Positions 1 to 9,525 of a DNA stretch of 64,000 nucleotides are shown in pieces. This DNA is from Novosphingobium sp. PhB57. Lineage in GTDB: Bacteria > Pseudomonadota > Alphaproteobacteria > Sphingomonadales > Sphingomonadaceae. The notes beneath the pieces were generated by a model. That model was not told where the DNA came from and searched no databases. It saw nothing but the letters and a program-made list of their open reading frames with translations. Location: the NCBI RefSeq assembly GCF_004342985.1, contig NZ_SMBO01000001.1, forward strand, positions 992,001-1,056,000, written 5' to 3'. Within the stretch, counting starts at the first letter, position 1; every line of letters starts with the position of its first letter. The position numbers were made by a program, and so were the translations under genes.

Positions 1-1
1 G

Positions 2-1210
2 GTGGACGCCCTCGGCAACCCGATCGACGGCAAGGGCCCGATCGTCGCCGAGAAGCGCGCACGCGTCGAAGCCAAGGCTCCCGGCATCATCCCGCGCAAG
101 TCGGTGCACGAACCCGTGCAGACCGGCCTCAAGGCGATCGACGCGCTCGTTCCCGTCGGCCGCGGCCAGCGCGAACTGATCATCGGTGACCGCCAGACCG
201 GCAAGACCGCCGTTGCCATCGACACCTTCATCAACCAGAAGGAAGCGAACGCGGGCGACGACGAATCCAAGAAGCTCTACTGCATCTACGTTGCGGTCGG
301 CCAGAAGCGCTCGACCGTCGCGCAGATCGTGCGCCAGCTCGAAGAGAACGGCGCGATGGAATACTCCATCGTCATCGCCGCCACCGCTTCGGAGCCCGCT
401 CCGCTGCAGTACCTCGCGCCCTACACCGGCGCCGCGATGGGCGAATTCTTCCGCGACAACGCGATGCACGCCGTGATCGTGTACGACGACCTTTCGAAGC
501 AGGCCGTCGCCTACCGCCAGATGTCGCTGCTGCTGCGCCGTCCTCCGGGCCGCGAAGCCTATCCGGGCGACGTGTTCTATCTCCACAGCCGCCTGCTTGA
601 GCGCGCCGCGAAGATGAACGACGAGAACGGCAACGGCTCGCTCACTGCGCTTCCGATCATCGAAACGCAGGCGGGCGACGTCTCGGCCTACATTCCGACC
701 AACGTGATCTCGATCACCGACGGCCAGATCTTCCTGGAAACCGGCCTGTTCTACCAGGGCATCCGTCCGGCCATCAACGTGGGTCTGTCGGTGTCGCGCG
801 TCGGCGGTTCGGCCCAGACCAAGGCGATGAAGAAGGTTGCCGGCTCGATCAAGCTGGAGCTGGCGCAGTACCGCGAAATGGCGGCCTTCGCCCAGTTCGG
901 TTCGGACCTCGACGCCTCGACCCAGAAGCTCCTCAACCGCGGTGCGCGCCTGACCGAACTGCTCAAGCAGAAGCAGTTCTCGCCGCTGTCGTTCGAAGAA
1001 CAGACCGTGTCGATCTTCGCCGGCACCAACGGCTACCTCGACGGCCTGCCGGTCGCCAAGGTCACCGAGTATGAAGCCGAAATGCTCGACTTCATGCACG
1101 AACAGCATGCCGATGTCCTCGCGCTGATCCGCTCGACCAAGGACTTTGGCGACGAAGCCAAGAGCAAGACCAAGGCCGCGCTCGACGCCTTCGCCAAGCA
1201 GTTCGCTTAA
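2..1210 (+). CDS. atpA: ATP synthase F1 subunit alpha (5' partial)
   Basis: Alpha subunit of the F1 sector of F1Fo ATP synthase, acting on the cytoplasmic face of the inner membrane. The visible 402 residues carry the nucleotide-binding loop GDRQTGKT (visible residues about 62-69) and run without interruption to a normal C-terminus. The family is usually about 510 residues, so roughly the first 107 lie upstream of the window; the GTG at position 2 is an internal valine codon, not a start. It is followed by atpG, atpD and atpC on the same strand, the usual alphaproteobacterial order. Confidence 0.97.
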   Translation: MDALGNPIDGKGPIVAEKRARVEAKAPGIIPRKSVHEPVQTGLKAIDALVPVGRGQRELIIGDRQTGKTAVAIDTFINQKEANAGDDESKKLYCIYVAVGQKRSTVAQIVRQLEENGAMEYSIVIAATASEPAPLQYLAPYTGAAMGEFFRDNAMHAVIVYDDLSKQAVAYRQMSLLLRRPPGREAYPGDVFYLHSRLLERAAKMNDENGNGSLTALPIIETQAGDVSAYIPTNVISITDGQIFLETGLFYQGIRPAINVGLSVSRVGGSAQTKAMKKVAGSIKLELAQYREMAAFAQFGSDLDASTQKLLNRGARLTELLKQKQFSPLSFEEQTVSIFAGTNGYLDGLPVAKVTEYEAEMLDFMHEQHADVLALIRSTKDFGDEAKSKTKAALDAFAKQFA

Positions 1211-1221
1211 GAGAAACCGTC

Positions 1222-1305
1222 ATCCCGGTGTAAGCCGGGATCGCGGGCCATCATCGGGACCGACCTCCCTGCGAGGCACTTCCTGAAGATGGCCCACCGG
1301 TCCCG
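1222..1305. repeat. Two inverted repeats between atpA and atpG
   Basis: The 130 bp between atpA and atpG holds two inverted repeats. The first has arms ATCCCGG (1222-1228) and CCGGGAT (1235-1241) around a 6-base loop. The second pairs CGGGACCG (1255-1262) with CGGTCCCG (1298-1305). Neither is followed by a T run, so they are more likely mRNA-processing or stability hairpins, or a REP-like element, than terminators. The first shares the CCCGGAT-type core of the repeats at 32.7, 35.7 and 41.2 kb. Confidence 0.6.
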
Positions 1306-1340
1306 GACCATCCCGGGGAAGACGAAACGAGGAACAACGA

Positions 1341-2222
1341 GTGGCTTCGCTCAAGGAACTCAAGGGCCGCATCAACTCGGTCAAGTCGACCCAGAAGATC
1401 ACCAAGGCCAAGCAGATGGTCGCCGCGGCCAAGCTGCGCAAGGCGCAGGCCGCCGCGGAGTCCGCGCGTCCCTACGCCGCCCGCCTCGCAGAGGTCATGG
1501 GCTCGCTCGCGTCCAAGATCACCGTCAGCGAGAACAGCCCCAAGCTGCTCGCCGGCACCGGCAGCGACAAGGTGCATCTGCTCGTCGTCGCGAACTCGGA
1601 CAAGGGCCTGTGCGGCGCGTTCAACTCGAACATCGTCAAGGCTGCCCGCGTCAAGGCGCGTGAACTGGAAGCACAGGGCAAGACCGTCCTGTTCTACCTC
1701 GTCGGTCGCAAGGGCCGCGCGCCGCTGCGCCGCGAGTTCCCGAAGCAGATCGCCCACATGTTCGACACCACCGATGTGCGTGACCCCGGCTTCGACGAAG
1801 CCGAGCGTATCGCCAACGAACTGGTGGCGATGTACGAAGCCGGCAAGTTCGACGTGGCGCATCTGTTCTACTCGAAGTTCCGGTCGGCCCTGCTGCAGGA
1901 GCCCACAGACCAGCAGATCATTCCCGTCCCCGCTCCCAAGGCGGTGGCCGCTACCGCCGGTGCGGATGCGGTGACCGAATACGAGCCGGAGGAAGAGGAA
2001 ATCCTCGCCGCGCTGCTGCCGCGCTACTTGCGCACCCAGCTGTTCGGCGCCCTGCTGGAAAACGCCGCGTCCGAACAGGGTGCGTCGATGACGGCGATGG
2101 ACAACGCCACCCGCAACGCCGGTGACCTGATCAAGAAGCTGACCATCGTCTACAATCGCACCCGCCAGGCTGCGATCACCACCGAACTCGTCGAAATCAT
2201 TGCTGGCGCGGAAGCGCTTTAA
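1341..2222 (+). CDS. atpG: ATP synthase F1 subunit gamma
   Basis: Central rotor shaft of F1, transmitting c-ring rotation to the catalytic beta subunits. The 293-residue product has the classic N-terminal helix ([20 protein letters not shown], from residue 2) and a C-terminal helix with the conserved [10 protein letters not shown] and [13 protein letters not shown] elements, which together form the coiled-coil axle. The start is GTG at 1341, preceded by an AACGAGGA ribosome-binding sequence. Its length matches the family. It is part of the atp operon. Confidence 0.97.
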   Translation: MASLKELKGRINSVKSTQKITKAKQMVAAAKLRKAQAAAESARPYAARLAEVMGSLASKITVSENSPKLLAGTGSDKVHLLVVANSDKGLCGAFNSNIVKAARVKARELEAQGKTVLFYLVGRKGRAPLRREFPKQIAHMFDTTDVRDPGFDEAERIANELVAMYEAGKFDVAHLFYSKFRSALLQEPTDQQIIPVPAPKAVAATAGADAVTEYEPEEEEILAALLPRYLRTQLFGALLENAASEQGASMTAMDNATRNAGDLIKKLTIVYNRTRQAAITTELVEIIAGAEAL

Positions 2223-3704
<1,482 letters not shown>

Positions 3705-3710
3705 TCGATC

Positions 3711-3965
3711 ATGGCTCTGCACTTCGAACTCGTCACGCCGGCCAAGCTCGTCCGCTCGGAAGACGTCCACATGGTGGTCGTCCCCGGCACCGAAGGCGAG
3801 TTCGGCGTGCTGGAGGGCCACGCGCCCTTCATGTCGACGATCGCCGACGGCGCGCTCAAGGTCTACCGGACCGAGAACGCCACTCCGGAAGAAATCCGCA
3901 TCACCGGCGGCTTTGCCGAAGTGGGCGACAAAGGCCTGACCGTACTCGCCGAGCACGTCGGCTGA
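3711..3965 (+). CDS. atpC: ATP synthase F1 subunit epsilon, short form
   Basis: Epsilon subunit connecting gamma to the c-ring. The product is only 84 residues and corresponds to the N-terminal beta-sandwich domain ([20 protein letters not shown], then [15 protein letters not shown]). The C-terminal two-helix arm that inhibits ATP hydrolysis in E. coli is absent. Short epsilon subunits are known in alphaproteobacteria, where hydrolysis is held back by a separate zeta protein, so this is unlikely to be a truncation. It starts 6 bp after atpD and is the last gene of the operon. Confidence 0.95.
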   Translation: MALHFELVTPAKLVRSEDVHMVVVPGTEGEFGVLEGHAPFMSTIADGALKVYRTENATPEEIRITGGFAEVGDKGLTVLAEHVG

Positions 3966-3990
3966 TCTCTCACGCTAGTCGGCAAAAATA

Positions 3991-4027
3991 AAAAAAAGGC
4001 CGCCTCAGCCGAGGCGGCCTTTTTTTT
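3991..4027. terminator. Bidirectional intrinsic terminator
   Basis: Perfect hairpin: AAAAAAAGGCCGCCTC (3991-4006), loop AGCC, then GAGGCGGCC followed by eight Ts (4011-4027). With A and T tracts on both flanks it can terminate the atp operon from the left and the converging membrane transferase gene from the right. Confidence 0.95.
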
Positions 4028-4050
4028 GATTTGAAGATGAAACAATATTC

Positions 4051-5400
4051 TTAAAGGGCAGCCCCCTGTCGTGATCGATCCAATGCTCGTCGGTTGCGAA
4101 GCATGATCCAAGGAACATGTTCTGCATCGTAGCGATTTCTAAGAGCTCGCTGGAAGAATGGTGGCATGTGATCCCCGACAATGAGAATATCGGCTTCCGG
4201 GAAATCAGGCCTCATAACTTCCTTCATGATAGAATCGGCAAGTCGCTGCTGGAGCAAGTAGGAACGACAGAGCATGGGAAACTGCTCATTCCAATTCTGA
4301 TCGGCAAGCCTACAGTTGTCGGTATGAGCGTCACTATCTTCCGCCACTGGCAAATGACTGTTTAATGTAAGCCAGTAGATTAGGTTCCTTCGGTCAGGTA
4401 ACGAACGCAACTTGTCCCCGATTATACTTGGTATGTCGGTATCGCAGGCACCTGGGAAAACACCCCCGCATTTATGGGCATCGAGTCCCAGTAACTCGGG
4501 CATGAAAAGCTGATCCTGAAACCCCAGTTTTGGATGCCAGGTTTGCCTCTCAAAAAAGTCTCCAGTGAAAGTGTGAATCGAGGTCGTGTGAAAACCCGCG
4601 TCCTTGAACTGCGCCGGCAGACAATGCGCATTATCGAAGTCGAAGCTCTCGAAGTCCTTCCAGACTGAGCACCACTCCCGTAATTCTGCATTTGTTGTTG
4701 AACCATAATAAGTGCTTGTACCGCCAGTGACTTCATATCGGCTGGACCAACGCGCTTTACCCCAGGCTTTATCGAACAAAGCCTGATCATGGGGGTTGTT
4801 GGGCTGCCCCAAGGACTCAACAAGAATGACGACAAGATTCCGCGCGCTAACTGTGCTCGGCGTTAATTCATTCCGGATCATGGCGGAGTCGATCGGTGCA
4901 TCCGCTGGGGCGGTCATCTTATACGACCCTCGTGCTCCAGCAGTAGCGGCACCATCGACAAGGATCAGGAGCGCCACCGTAGCCAAAGCCATGATCTTGT
5001 GATCCAGCGTCGAGAGCTTTGGAACTTGCGGCGCAAATTTGATCGCAAGCACCATTGCTACCAATATGGTTCCCACGGCCATTAGATATTCGGGTGATTG
5101 CCGAAGATCGAGTTCTCTTGCAAACCCAACGGAAGCAACGACCGTCGTTGGGTTCAGATTGAACGAGATTGCGATGTACATCATCACGCTAGTCAAAAAG
5201 CAGAAAACAATACCTGCTCGCCTGATCCAAACGTTTTCAGAATGGCAAATCGCGACGGCAGCGACACCACAGACAGCCATCGGGAATGCCATCTGCGGCC
5301 CGCCAATCGGCCACATGGCAATTGCACCGATGTTCGGAATGCAAATCCACCAGAAAGTAAAACTGAGCGAGAAACTACGCAATAAAGTAAACTTACCCAT
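4051..5400 (-). CDS. LtaS/OpgB-like membrane sulfatase-fold transferase
   Basis: Integral membrane protein with four or five N-terminal hydrophobic segments and a large periplasmic alkaline-phosphatase/sulfatase-fold domain. Diagnostic elements are VVILVESLGQ at the start of the domain, the GSTTNAELREW segment expected to hold the nucleophilic Thr, and a C-terminal metal-binding GDHMPPF. This pattern fits phosphoglycerol or phosphoethanolamine transferases that decorate glycans or lipid A; the real substrate cannot be read from sequence. Several Cys in the domain suit a periplasmic disulfide-bonded fold. The ATG at 5400 is preferred over a TTG 18 bp upstream. Two sampled 60-bp stretches have about 38 and 48% G+C, far below the neighbours, suggesting acquisition by transfer. 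It appears intact (449 residues). Confidence 0.75.
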   Translation of the reverse strand: MGKFTLLRSFSLSFTFWWICIPNIGAIAMWPIGGPQMAFPMAVCGVAAVAICHSENVWIRRAGIVFCFLTSVMMYIAISFNLNPTTVVASVGFARELDLRQSPEYLMAVGTILVAMVLAIKFAPQVPKLSTLDHKIMALATVALLILVDGAATAGARGSYKMTAPADAPIDSAMIRNELTPSTVSARNLVVILVESLGQPNNPHDQALFDKAWGKARWSSRYEVTGGTSTYYGSTTNAELREWCSVWKDFESFDFDNAHCLPAQFKDAGFHTTSIHTFTGDFFERQTWHPKLGFQDQLFMPELLGLDAHKCGGVFPGACDTDIPSIIGDKLRSLPDRRNLIYWLTLNSHLPVAEDSDAHTDNCRLADQNWNEQFPMLCRSYLLQQRLADSIMKEVMRPDFPEADILIVGDHMPPFFQRALRNRYDAEHVPWIMLRNRRALDRSRQGAAL

Positions 5401-5479
5401 CGGCACCCCACAAGCCAACGTTCATTCGACCTGACCTGCCCCGGCCGATCTTTCGCCCGGCTATCTATTGCAAGCGTAG

Positions 5480-5494
5480 TTAACGCATAGCTAA
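5480..5494. promoter_or_regulatory. Possible CtrA-type box upstream of cpaF
   Basis: TTAA (5480-5483), seven bases, then CTAA (5491-5494): one mismatch from the alphaproteobacterial CtrA consensus TTAA-N7-TTAA. It lies in the 296 bp between the transferase gene and cpaF, about 200 bp before the cpaF start. CtrA control of pilus genes is known in Caulobacter; use of this site is an inference from a short motif. Confidence 0.3.
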
Positions 5495-5696
5495 TCAGCA
5501 CTGTCCGGAAACCACCCTGACCGCTTTGAACTGCCAACTTGCGGCACCTTTGGACCTGAAGAGCCGGTGCACCGCAATATGGTTGAACTCCAGCCACCAT
5601 TAGGAAGTTATCAAAGTTTCAACCTTAATCCTGCGCTCAATCGCAGGACATCGCCATGCGGCAGGGTGTGCCGGCGCTGAAAGGGTTGACGAGAAC

Positions 5697-7208
5697 ATGA
5701 CTGCATTCGGGCGTCGCAACGGCATCGGCGGACTGGGCCAGGGCGCAAGGCCTGCGTTCGGCGTGGCCAAGCCGCTGAAGGTTGGCGCCGAGACTACGGC
5801 CGGGGCCGCCCAGCCTTCCAGTGATCCCTTTCCCCTGCCCGCCGGCTCCGGGACCGCTGCACCGCAAAACTCCCGCGACGATGCGATGTCGCGTCTCGCG
5901 GACCGCGCCAATGCCGTGCATGATGGCCAGTCCGAGCAGAGCGGCTTCGAGGCATCGATCCACAAGATCAAGGAGCAGGTCCTGCCGCGCCTGCTGGAGC
6001 GCGTCGATCCGGAGGCCGCCGCCACGCTGACCAAGGACGAGCTGTCCGAGGAATTCCGGCCCATCATCATGGAGGTCCTCGCCGAGCTCAAGATCACCTT
6101 CAACCGCCGCGAGCAGTTCGCGCTGGAGAAGGTCCTGATCGATGAGCTGCTGGGCTTCGGCCCGCTGGAAGAGCTGCTCAACGATCCCGACGTCTCGGAC
6201 ATCATGGTCAACGGTCCGAACCAGACCTACATCGAAAAGAAGGGCAAGCTTCAACTCGCGACGACCAAGTTCCGCGACGAGCAGCACTTGTTCCAGATCG
6301 CCCAGCGCATCGTCAACCAGGTCGGCCGCCGCGTCGACCAGACCACGCCGCTGGCCGACGCCCGCCTCAAGGACGGCAGCCGCGTCAACGTGATCGTGCC
6401 GCCGCTTTCCCTGCGCGGCACCGCCATCTCGATCCGTAAATTCTCGGAGAAGCCGATCACCATCGACATGCTCAAGGACTTCGGTTCGATGAGCGAGAAG
6501 ATGGCGACCACGCTGAAGATCGCCGGGGCCTGCCGGATGAACGTCGTGATCTCGGGCGGTACCGGGTCCGGCAAGACGACGATGCTCAACGCGCTGTCCA
6601 AGATGATCGACCCCGGCGAACGCGTGCTCACCATCGAGGACGCCGCCGAACTGCGCCTGCAGCAGCCGCACTGGCTGCCGCTGGAAACCCGCCCACCGAA
6701 CCTCGAAGGCCAGGGCGCCATCACCATCGGCGACCTCGTCAAGAACGCATTGCGCATGCGTCCCGACCGCATCATCCTGGGCGAAATCCGCGGCGCGGAA
6801 TGCTTCGACCTGCTGGCCGCGATGAACACCGGCCACGATGGCTCGATGTGCACGCTTCACGCCAACAGCCCGCGCGAGTGCCTGGGCCGTATGGAAAACA
6901 TGATCCTGATGGGCGACATCAAGATCCCCAAGGAAGCGATCAGCCGCCAGATCGCCGAATCAGTGGACCTCATCGTGCAGGTGAAGCGCCTGCGCGACGG
7001 TTCGCGCCGCACCACCAACATCACCGAAGTGATCGGCATGGAAGGCGATGTCATCGTCACCCAGGAACTTTTCAAGTTCGAATATCTGGACGAGACCGAC
7101 GACGGCAAGATCATCGGCGAATTCCGCAGCTCCGGCCTGCGCCCCTACACTCTGGAAAAGGCGCGCCAGTTCGGCTTCGACCAGGCCTATCTCGAAGCCT
7201 GCCTCTAA
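5697..7208 (+). CDS. cpaF: CpaF/TadA-family secretion ATPase (Tad/Flp pilus)
   Basis: Cytoplasmic hexameric ATPase that powers assembly of Tad/Flp-type pili, a branch of the type II/IV secretion ATPases. The 503-residue protein has a variable Pro/Ala/Gly-rich N-terminus, an N-terminal domain including FGPLEELLNDPDVSDIMVNG, Walker A GGTGSGKT at about residues 287-294, and the MRPDRIILGEIRG Walker B/Asp-box region followed by HDGSMCTLHANSP. The rest of a tad locus (cpaA-E, tadBC) is not present here, so the gene is detached from its usual partners, or they lie elsewhere. ATG at 5697. Confidence 0.93.
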   Translation: MTAFGRRNGIGGLGQGARPAFGVAKPLKVGAETTAGAAQPSSDPFPLPAGSGTAAPQNSRDDAMSRLADRANAVHDGQSEQSGFEASIHKIKEQVLPRLLERVDPEAAATLTKDELSEEFRPIIMEVLAELKITFNRREQFALEKVLIDELLGFGPLEELLNDPDVSDIMVNGPNQTYIEKKGKLQLATTKFRDEQHLFQIAQRIVNQVGRRVDQTTPLADARLKDGSRVNVIVPPLSLRGTAISIRKFSEKPITIDMLKDFGSMSEKMATTLKIAGACRMNVVISGGTGSGKTTMLNALSKMIDPGERVLTIEDAAELRLQQPHWLPLETRPPNLEGQGAITIGDLVKNALRMRPDRIILGEIRGAECFDLLAAMNTGHDGSMCTLHANSPRECLGRMENMILMGDIKIPKEAISRQIAESVDLIVQVKRLRDGSRRTTNITEVIGMEGDVIVTQELFKFEYLDETDDGKIIGEFRSSGLRPYTLEKARQFGFDQAYLEACL

Positions 7209-7411
7209 CCCCTGAACAGATCCTTCCCAACCACCCCCAGCAGCAGTACCGCTGCCATGAGGGCGAAGAAGAACACGGGCGTCCAGGGCATGAAGCCCAC
7301 CCGGTCGAGGTCGCGGCGCTTCATGCGGCGGCGGTCGCCCAGCCAGGCCACGGCCGCCAGGGCAACCGCCAGGCCGCCGATCACGGCCATGATCTTATCG
7401 GAATCGTTCAT
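7205..7411 (-). CDS. Small two-TM membrane protein, function unknown
   Basis: A 68-residue protein with two hydrophobic segments (about residues 8-24 and 45-62) separated by a basic loop, GDRRRMKRRDLDR. It converges on cpaF with a 4-bp tail-to-tail overlap. I do not recognise a named family. Codon use and dense packing support a real gene, but nothing indicates its role. Confidence 0.6.
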   Translation of the reverse strand: MNDSDKIMAVIGGLAVALAAVAWLGDRRRMKRRDLDRVGFMPWTPVFFFALMAAVLLLGVVGKDLFRG

Positions 7412-7455
7412 GGCCCGCCCTTGCCTCCTTCCGCCGCCAAGTTAAAGCCCTGGCG

Positions 7456-8424
7456 GTGAACGCCGCCCGCCCATCATCGAAAACATCCCGGCCCGACCGC
7501 CCGATGCTTGCCATCACCCTGCGCCTGATGGCGATGGTGATGCTCTCGACGATGTTCATGCTGGTCAAGCTGGCAGGGCGCAGCGGGGTCTCCGCAGCGG
7601 AGATGGTATTCTGGCGCCAGGCCATGGCCGTGCCCCTCATCGCCGGAGGACTGTTGCTGACGGGCCGCCTGCCGATGTTGCGGACACGGCGCCTCGGCAC
7701 TCACGCCGCCCGCGCGACCACAGGCACGCTCGGCCTGGTCTGCAACGTCACCGCAGCCATGCTGCTGCCGTTGCCGGTGGGCACGACCCTGGGCTTCACC
7801 GCGCCGCTCTTCGCCGTGCTCATCACTGCGCTGGTCGTGCGCGACAAAGTTGGACCCTGGCGCTGGCTGGCCGTGGTCCTGGGCTTCCTGGGGGTGCTTG
7901 TCATCACCCGGCCCGATGCGCCGGTGCAGGACCTGCCACTGGTGGGGCTGGCCGCCGGACTGGGCGCCGGCGTCATCGTCGCCGTGGTGAGCTTCCAGAT
8001 CCGCGACCTTGCCCGGACCGAAGAACCCATCGCCTGCGTGTTCTGGTTCGCCTTCTTCGGTTCGCTCTTCGCCGCCGTGCTGCTCCCCTTCTACGGTCGC
8101 GCTCACGAACCCCAGATATGGCTGCTGCTTGTCGCCGTGGGGGTTACCGGAACCCTGGCGCAACTGCTCATCACCGCGGCGCTGCGCCACGGCGCGGTCG
8201 CCACCGTGGTGGTCATGGACTACACCGCCCTCATTTGGGCAACCACTTACGGATACACCGTTTTCGGCGACGCGCCGCCGCCTTCGATCTGGTTCGGCGC
8301 CCCGCTGATCATCGCTGCCGGACTCGTCATCACCTGGCGGGAGCACGTCCTGAGCAAGCGGATCTCCCCGACTTCTGCCCTGGATGAAAGCGCGATCGAA
8401 GAATCCGTGCTGCCTTCGCGCTAG
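7456..8424 (+). CDS. EamA/DMT-superfamily transporter
   Basis: Inner-membrane transporter of the drug/metabolite superfamily with about ten predicted TM helices in two EamA repeats. The first repeat includes LPVGTTLGFTAPLFAVLITALVV, the second LITAALRHGAVATVVVMDYTALIWATTYGY, both typical of EamA halves. The substrate cannot be inferred. The GTG at 7456 gives a polar 16-residue N-tail; ATG 7504 (MLAITLRLM) is an equally plausible start and begins almost at the first TM helix. No strong ribosome-binding site decides between them. Confidence 0.85.
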   Translation: MNAARPSSKTSRPDRPMLAITLRLMAMVMLSTMFMLVKLAGRSGVSAAEMVFWRQAMAVPLIAGGLLLTGRLPMLRTRRLGTHAARATTGTLGLVCNVTAAMLLPLPVGTTLGFTAPLFAVLITALVVRDKVGPWRWLAVVLGFLGVLVITRPDAPVQDLPLVGLAAGLGAGVIVAVVSFQIRDLARTEEPIACVFWFAFFGSLFAAVLLPFYGRAHEPQIWLLLVAVGVTGTLAQLLITAALRHGAVATVVVMDYTALIWATTYGYTVFGDAPPPSIWFGAPLIIAAGLVITWREHVLSKRISPTSALDESAIEESVLPSR

Positions 8425-8507
8425 CCTCCGGGAACCGGGGGCTTCACCGAGAGTTGCCTCCAACGTTCCCGCTTGAATGATCGGGATTGCGTAGAAAGGA
8501 ACCTCAC

Positions 8508-8642
8508 ATGGTCAAGAATCTCGTTCTCGCGCTGGTCGCCGGAAGCATCGTCTTCTCCGCCGCAGCCTGCAACACCGTGAAGGGCGCGGGCAAGGACGTT
8601 GAATCGGTCGGCCAGGCCGGCGACGACGCCATCAACAAGTAA
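8508..8642 (+). CDS. Entericidin-like small lipoprotein 1
   Basis: A 44-residue lipoprotein: a signal peptide of about 20 residues (MVKNLVLALVAGSIVFSAAA), the lipidated Cys, and a short mature part beginning CNTVKGAGKDVESVGQ. This is the entericidin A/B pattern. The ribosome-binding site GAAAGGA (8494-8500) sits 7 bp before the ATG. Entericidins are stress-related envelope lipoproteins proposed as an antidote/toxin pair in E. coli; here the role is unknown. A second copy follows 168 bp downstream. Confidence 0.85.
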   Translation: MVKNLVLALVAGSIVFSAAACNTVKGAGKDVESVGQAGDDAINK

Positions 8643-8810
8643 TTCGCCCGAGGCGTCCAGCACCGCTGCTCCGATGCGGCGCAACGCCGTATCGGCGCGG
8701 CGGATAGCCTGCTGACCTGACCGCGAGCCTCTTTCTCTCCATCGGAAGATGGATTAGCGACAGCGCGAGGCATCCGCCTCGGACATTGTTCGTTGAAGGT
8801 TCAAGCAATC

Positions 8811-8939
8811 ATGATCAGGAAAGCGGTTCTGGCGCTTGCAGTTTCGGGCCTCGTGCTCGGTGCGGCGGCCTGCAATACCGTTCGCGGCGTCGGCCAGGAC
8901 ATCGAGTCTGCCGCAAACGCGGTTGACCGCGCGACCTGA
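8811..8939 (+). CDS. Entericidin-like small lipoprotein 2
   Basis: A 42-residue paralogue of the preceding gene: hydrophobic signal peptide (AVLALAVSGLVLGAAA), lipidated Cys, then CNTVRGVGQDIESAANAVDR. The mature parts of the two proteins align directly (CNTVKGAGKDVES against CNTVRGVGQDIES), so they arose by duplication. It is followed by a stem-loop at 8956-8987. The tandem arrangement resembles ecnA-ecnB, but I cannot tell from sequence whether they act as a pair. Confidence 0.82.
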   Translation: MIRKAVLALAVSGLVLGAAACNTVRGVGQDIESAANAVDRAT

Positions 8940-8955
8940 GGTCTCCGAAGGTAAC

Positions 8956-8987
8956 GTGGCGCGAAACGGTCTGCCGCTTCGCGCCAC
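8956..8987 (+). terminator. Stem-loop after the entericidin pair
   Basis: Perfect 10-bp inverted repeat: GTGGCGCGAA (8956-8965) and TTCGCGCCAC (8978-8987), followed by AAGCTTTTCC. The T tract is short, so termination may be partial. Confidence 0.6.
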
Positions 8988-9005
8988 AAGCTTTTCCCTC
9001 GAAGA

Positions 9006-9521
9006 TCAGCTGTCCGAGATGTGGTTCGCCACCATGGCGCGTGCCCTCTGCCACAGGATCATGCGGCTGATCACCACCATCCCCAGCACGAAGCCGAGCA
9101 TGGCATCGGTCATCAGCAGGGCATTGGCAGCCGGATGGCCCGCCCCGATCGCCATTCCGCCCGGCAAGATCATCCGCCGCAAGGCGAAGACGACCAGAAT
9201 CAGCACCAGCGCCAAGGGCGACTGGCGCATCATCACCCGGGCTTCATCCCCCTCACCTTCGACATGGAGCCGCATGAGGCGCGAACGCTGCATGCCGATC
9301 CCGCCGCCGATGGCGAAGCCGGCGGCCAGGGCCATCCAGCCCAGCGCCCCCGGCGGCATGCCATAGAGCGCCAGGCTGACGGTCGCTCCGACGATCAGCG
9401 GCGCAATCCAGAGAAGGGGGAGACGGAGCGGCCGCGCCTTTTCAAGGCTGCGAAAACGCCAGGCCATCACTGCTGCGAAAATCAGCAACGGCAGCCAGGC
9501 CGCATATCCGTTTCCCCCCAT
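9006..9521 (-). CDS. DUF1453/CcdC-like integral membrane protein
   Basis: A 171-residue protein with four or five TM helices and little polar sequence, apart from a central loop (LHVEGEGDEARVMMRQSP) and a basic segment after the first helix. The layout matches the CcdC/DUF1453 membrane family; I assign this from general pattern only. It begins 4 bp after gcvPB on the same strand with a GGGGG ribosome-binding sequence, so it may be co-transcribed as the tail of the gcv operon. Confidence 0.6.
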   Translation of the reverse strand: MGGNGYAAWLPLLIFAAVMAWRFRSLEKARPLRLPLLWIAPLIVGATVSLALYGMPPGALGWMALAAGFAIGGGIGMQRSRLMRLHVEGEGDEARVMMRQSPLALVLILVVFALRRMILPGGMAIGAGHPAANALLMTDAMLGFVLGMVVISRMILWQRARAMVANHISDS

Positions 9522-9525
9522 AGTC

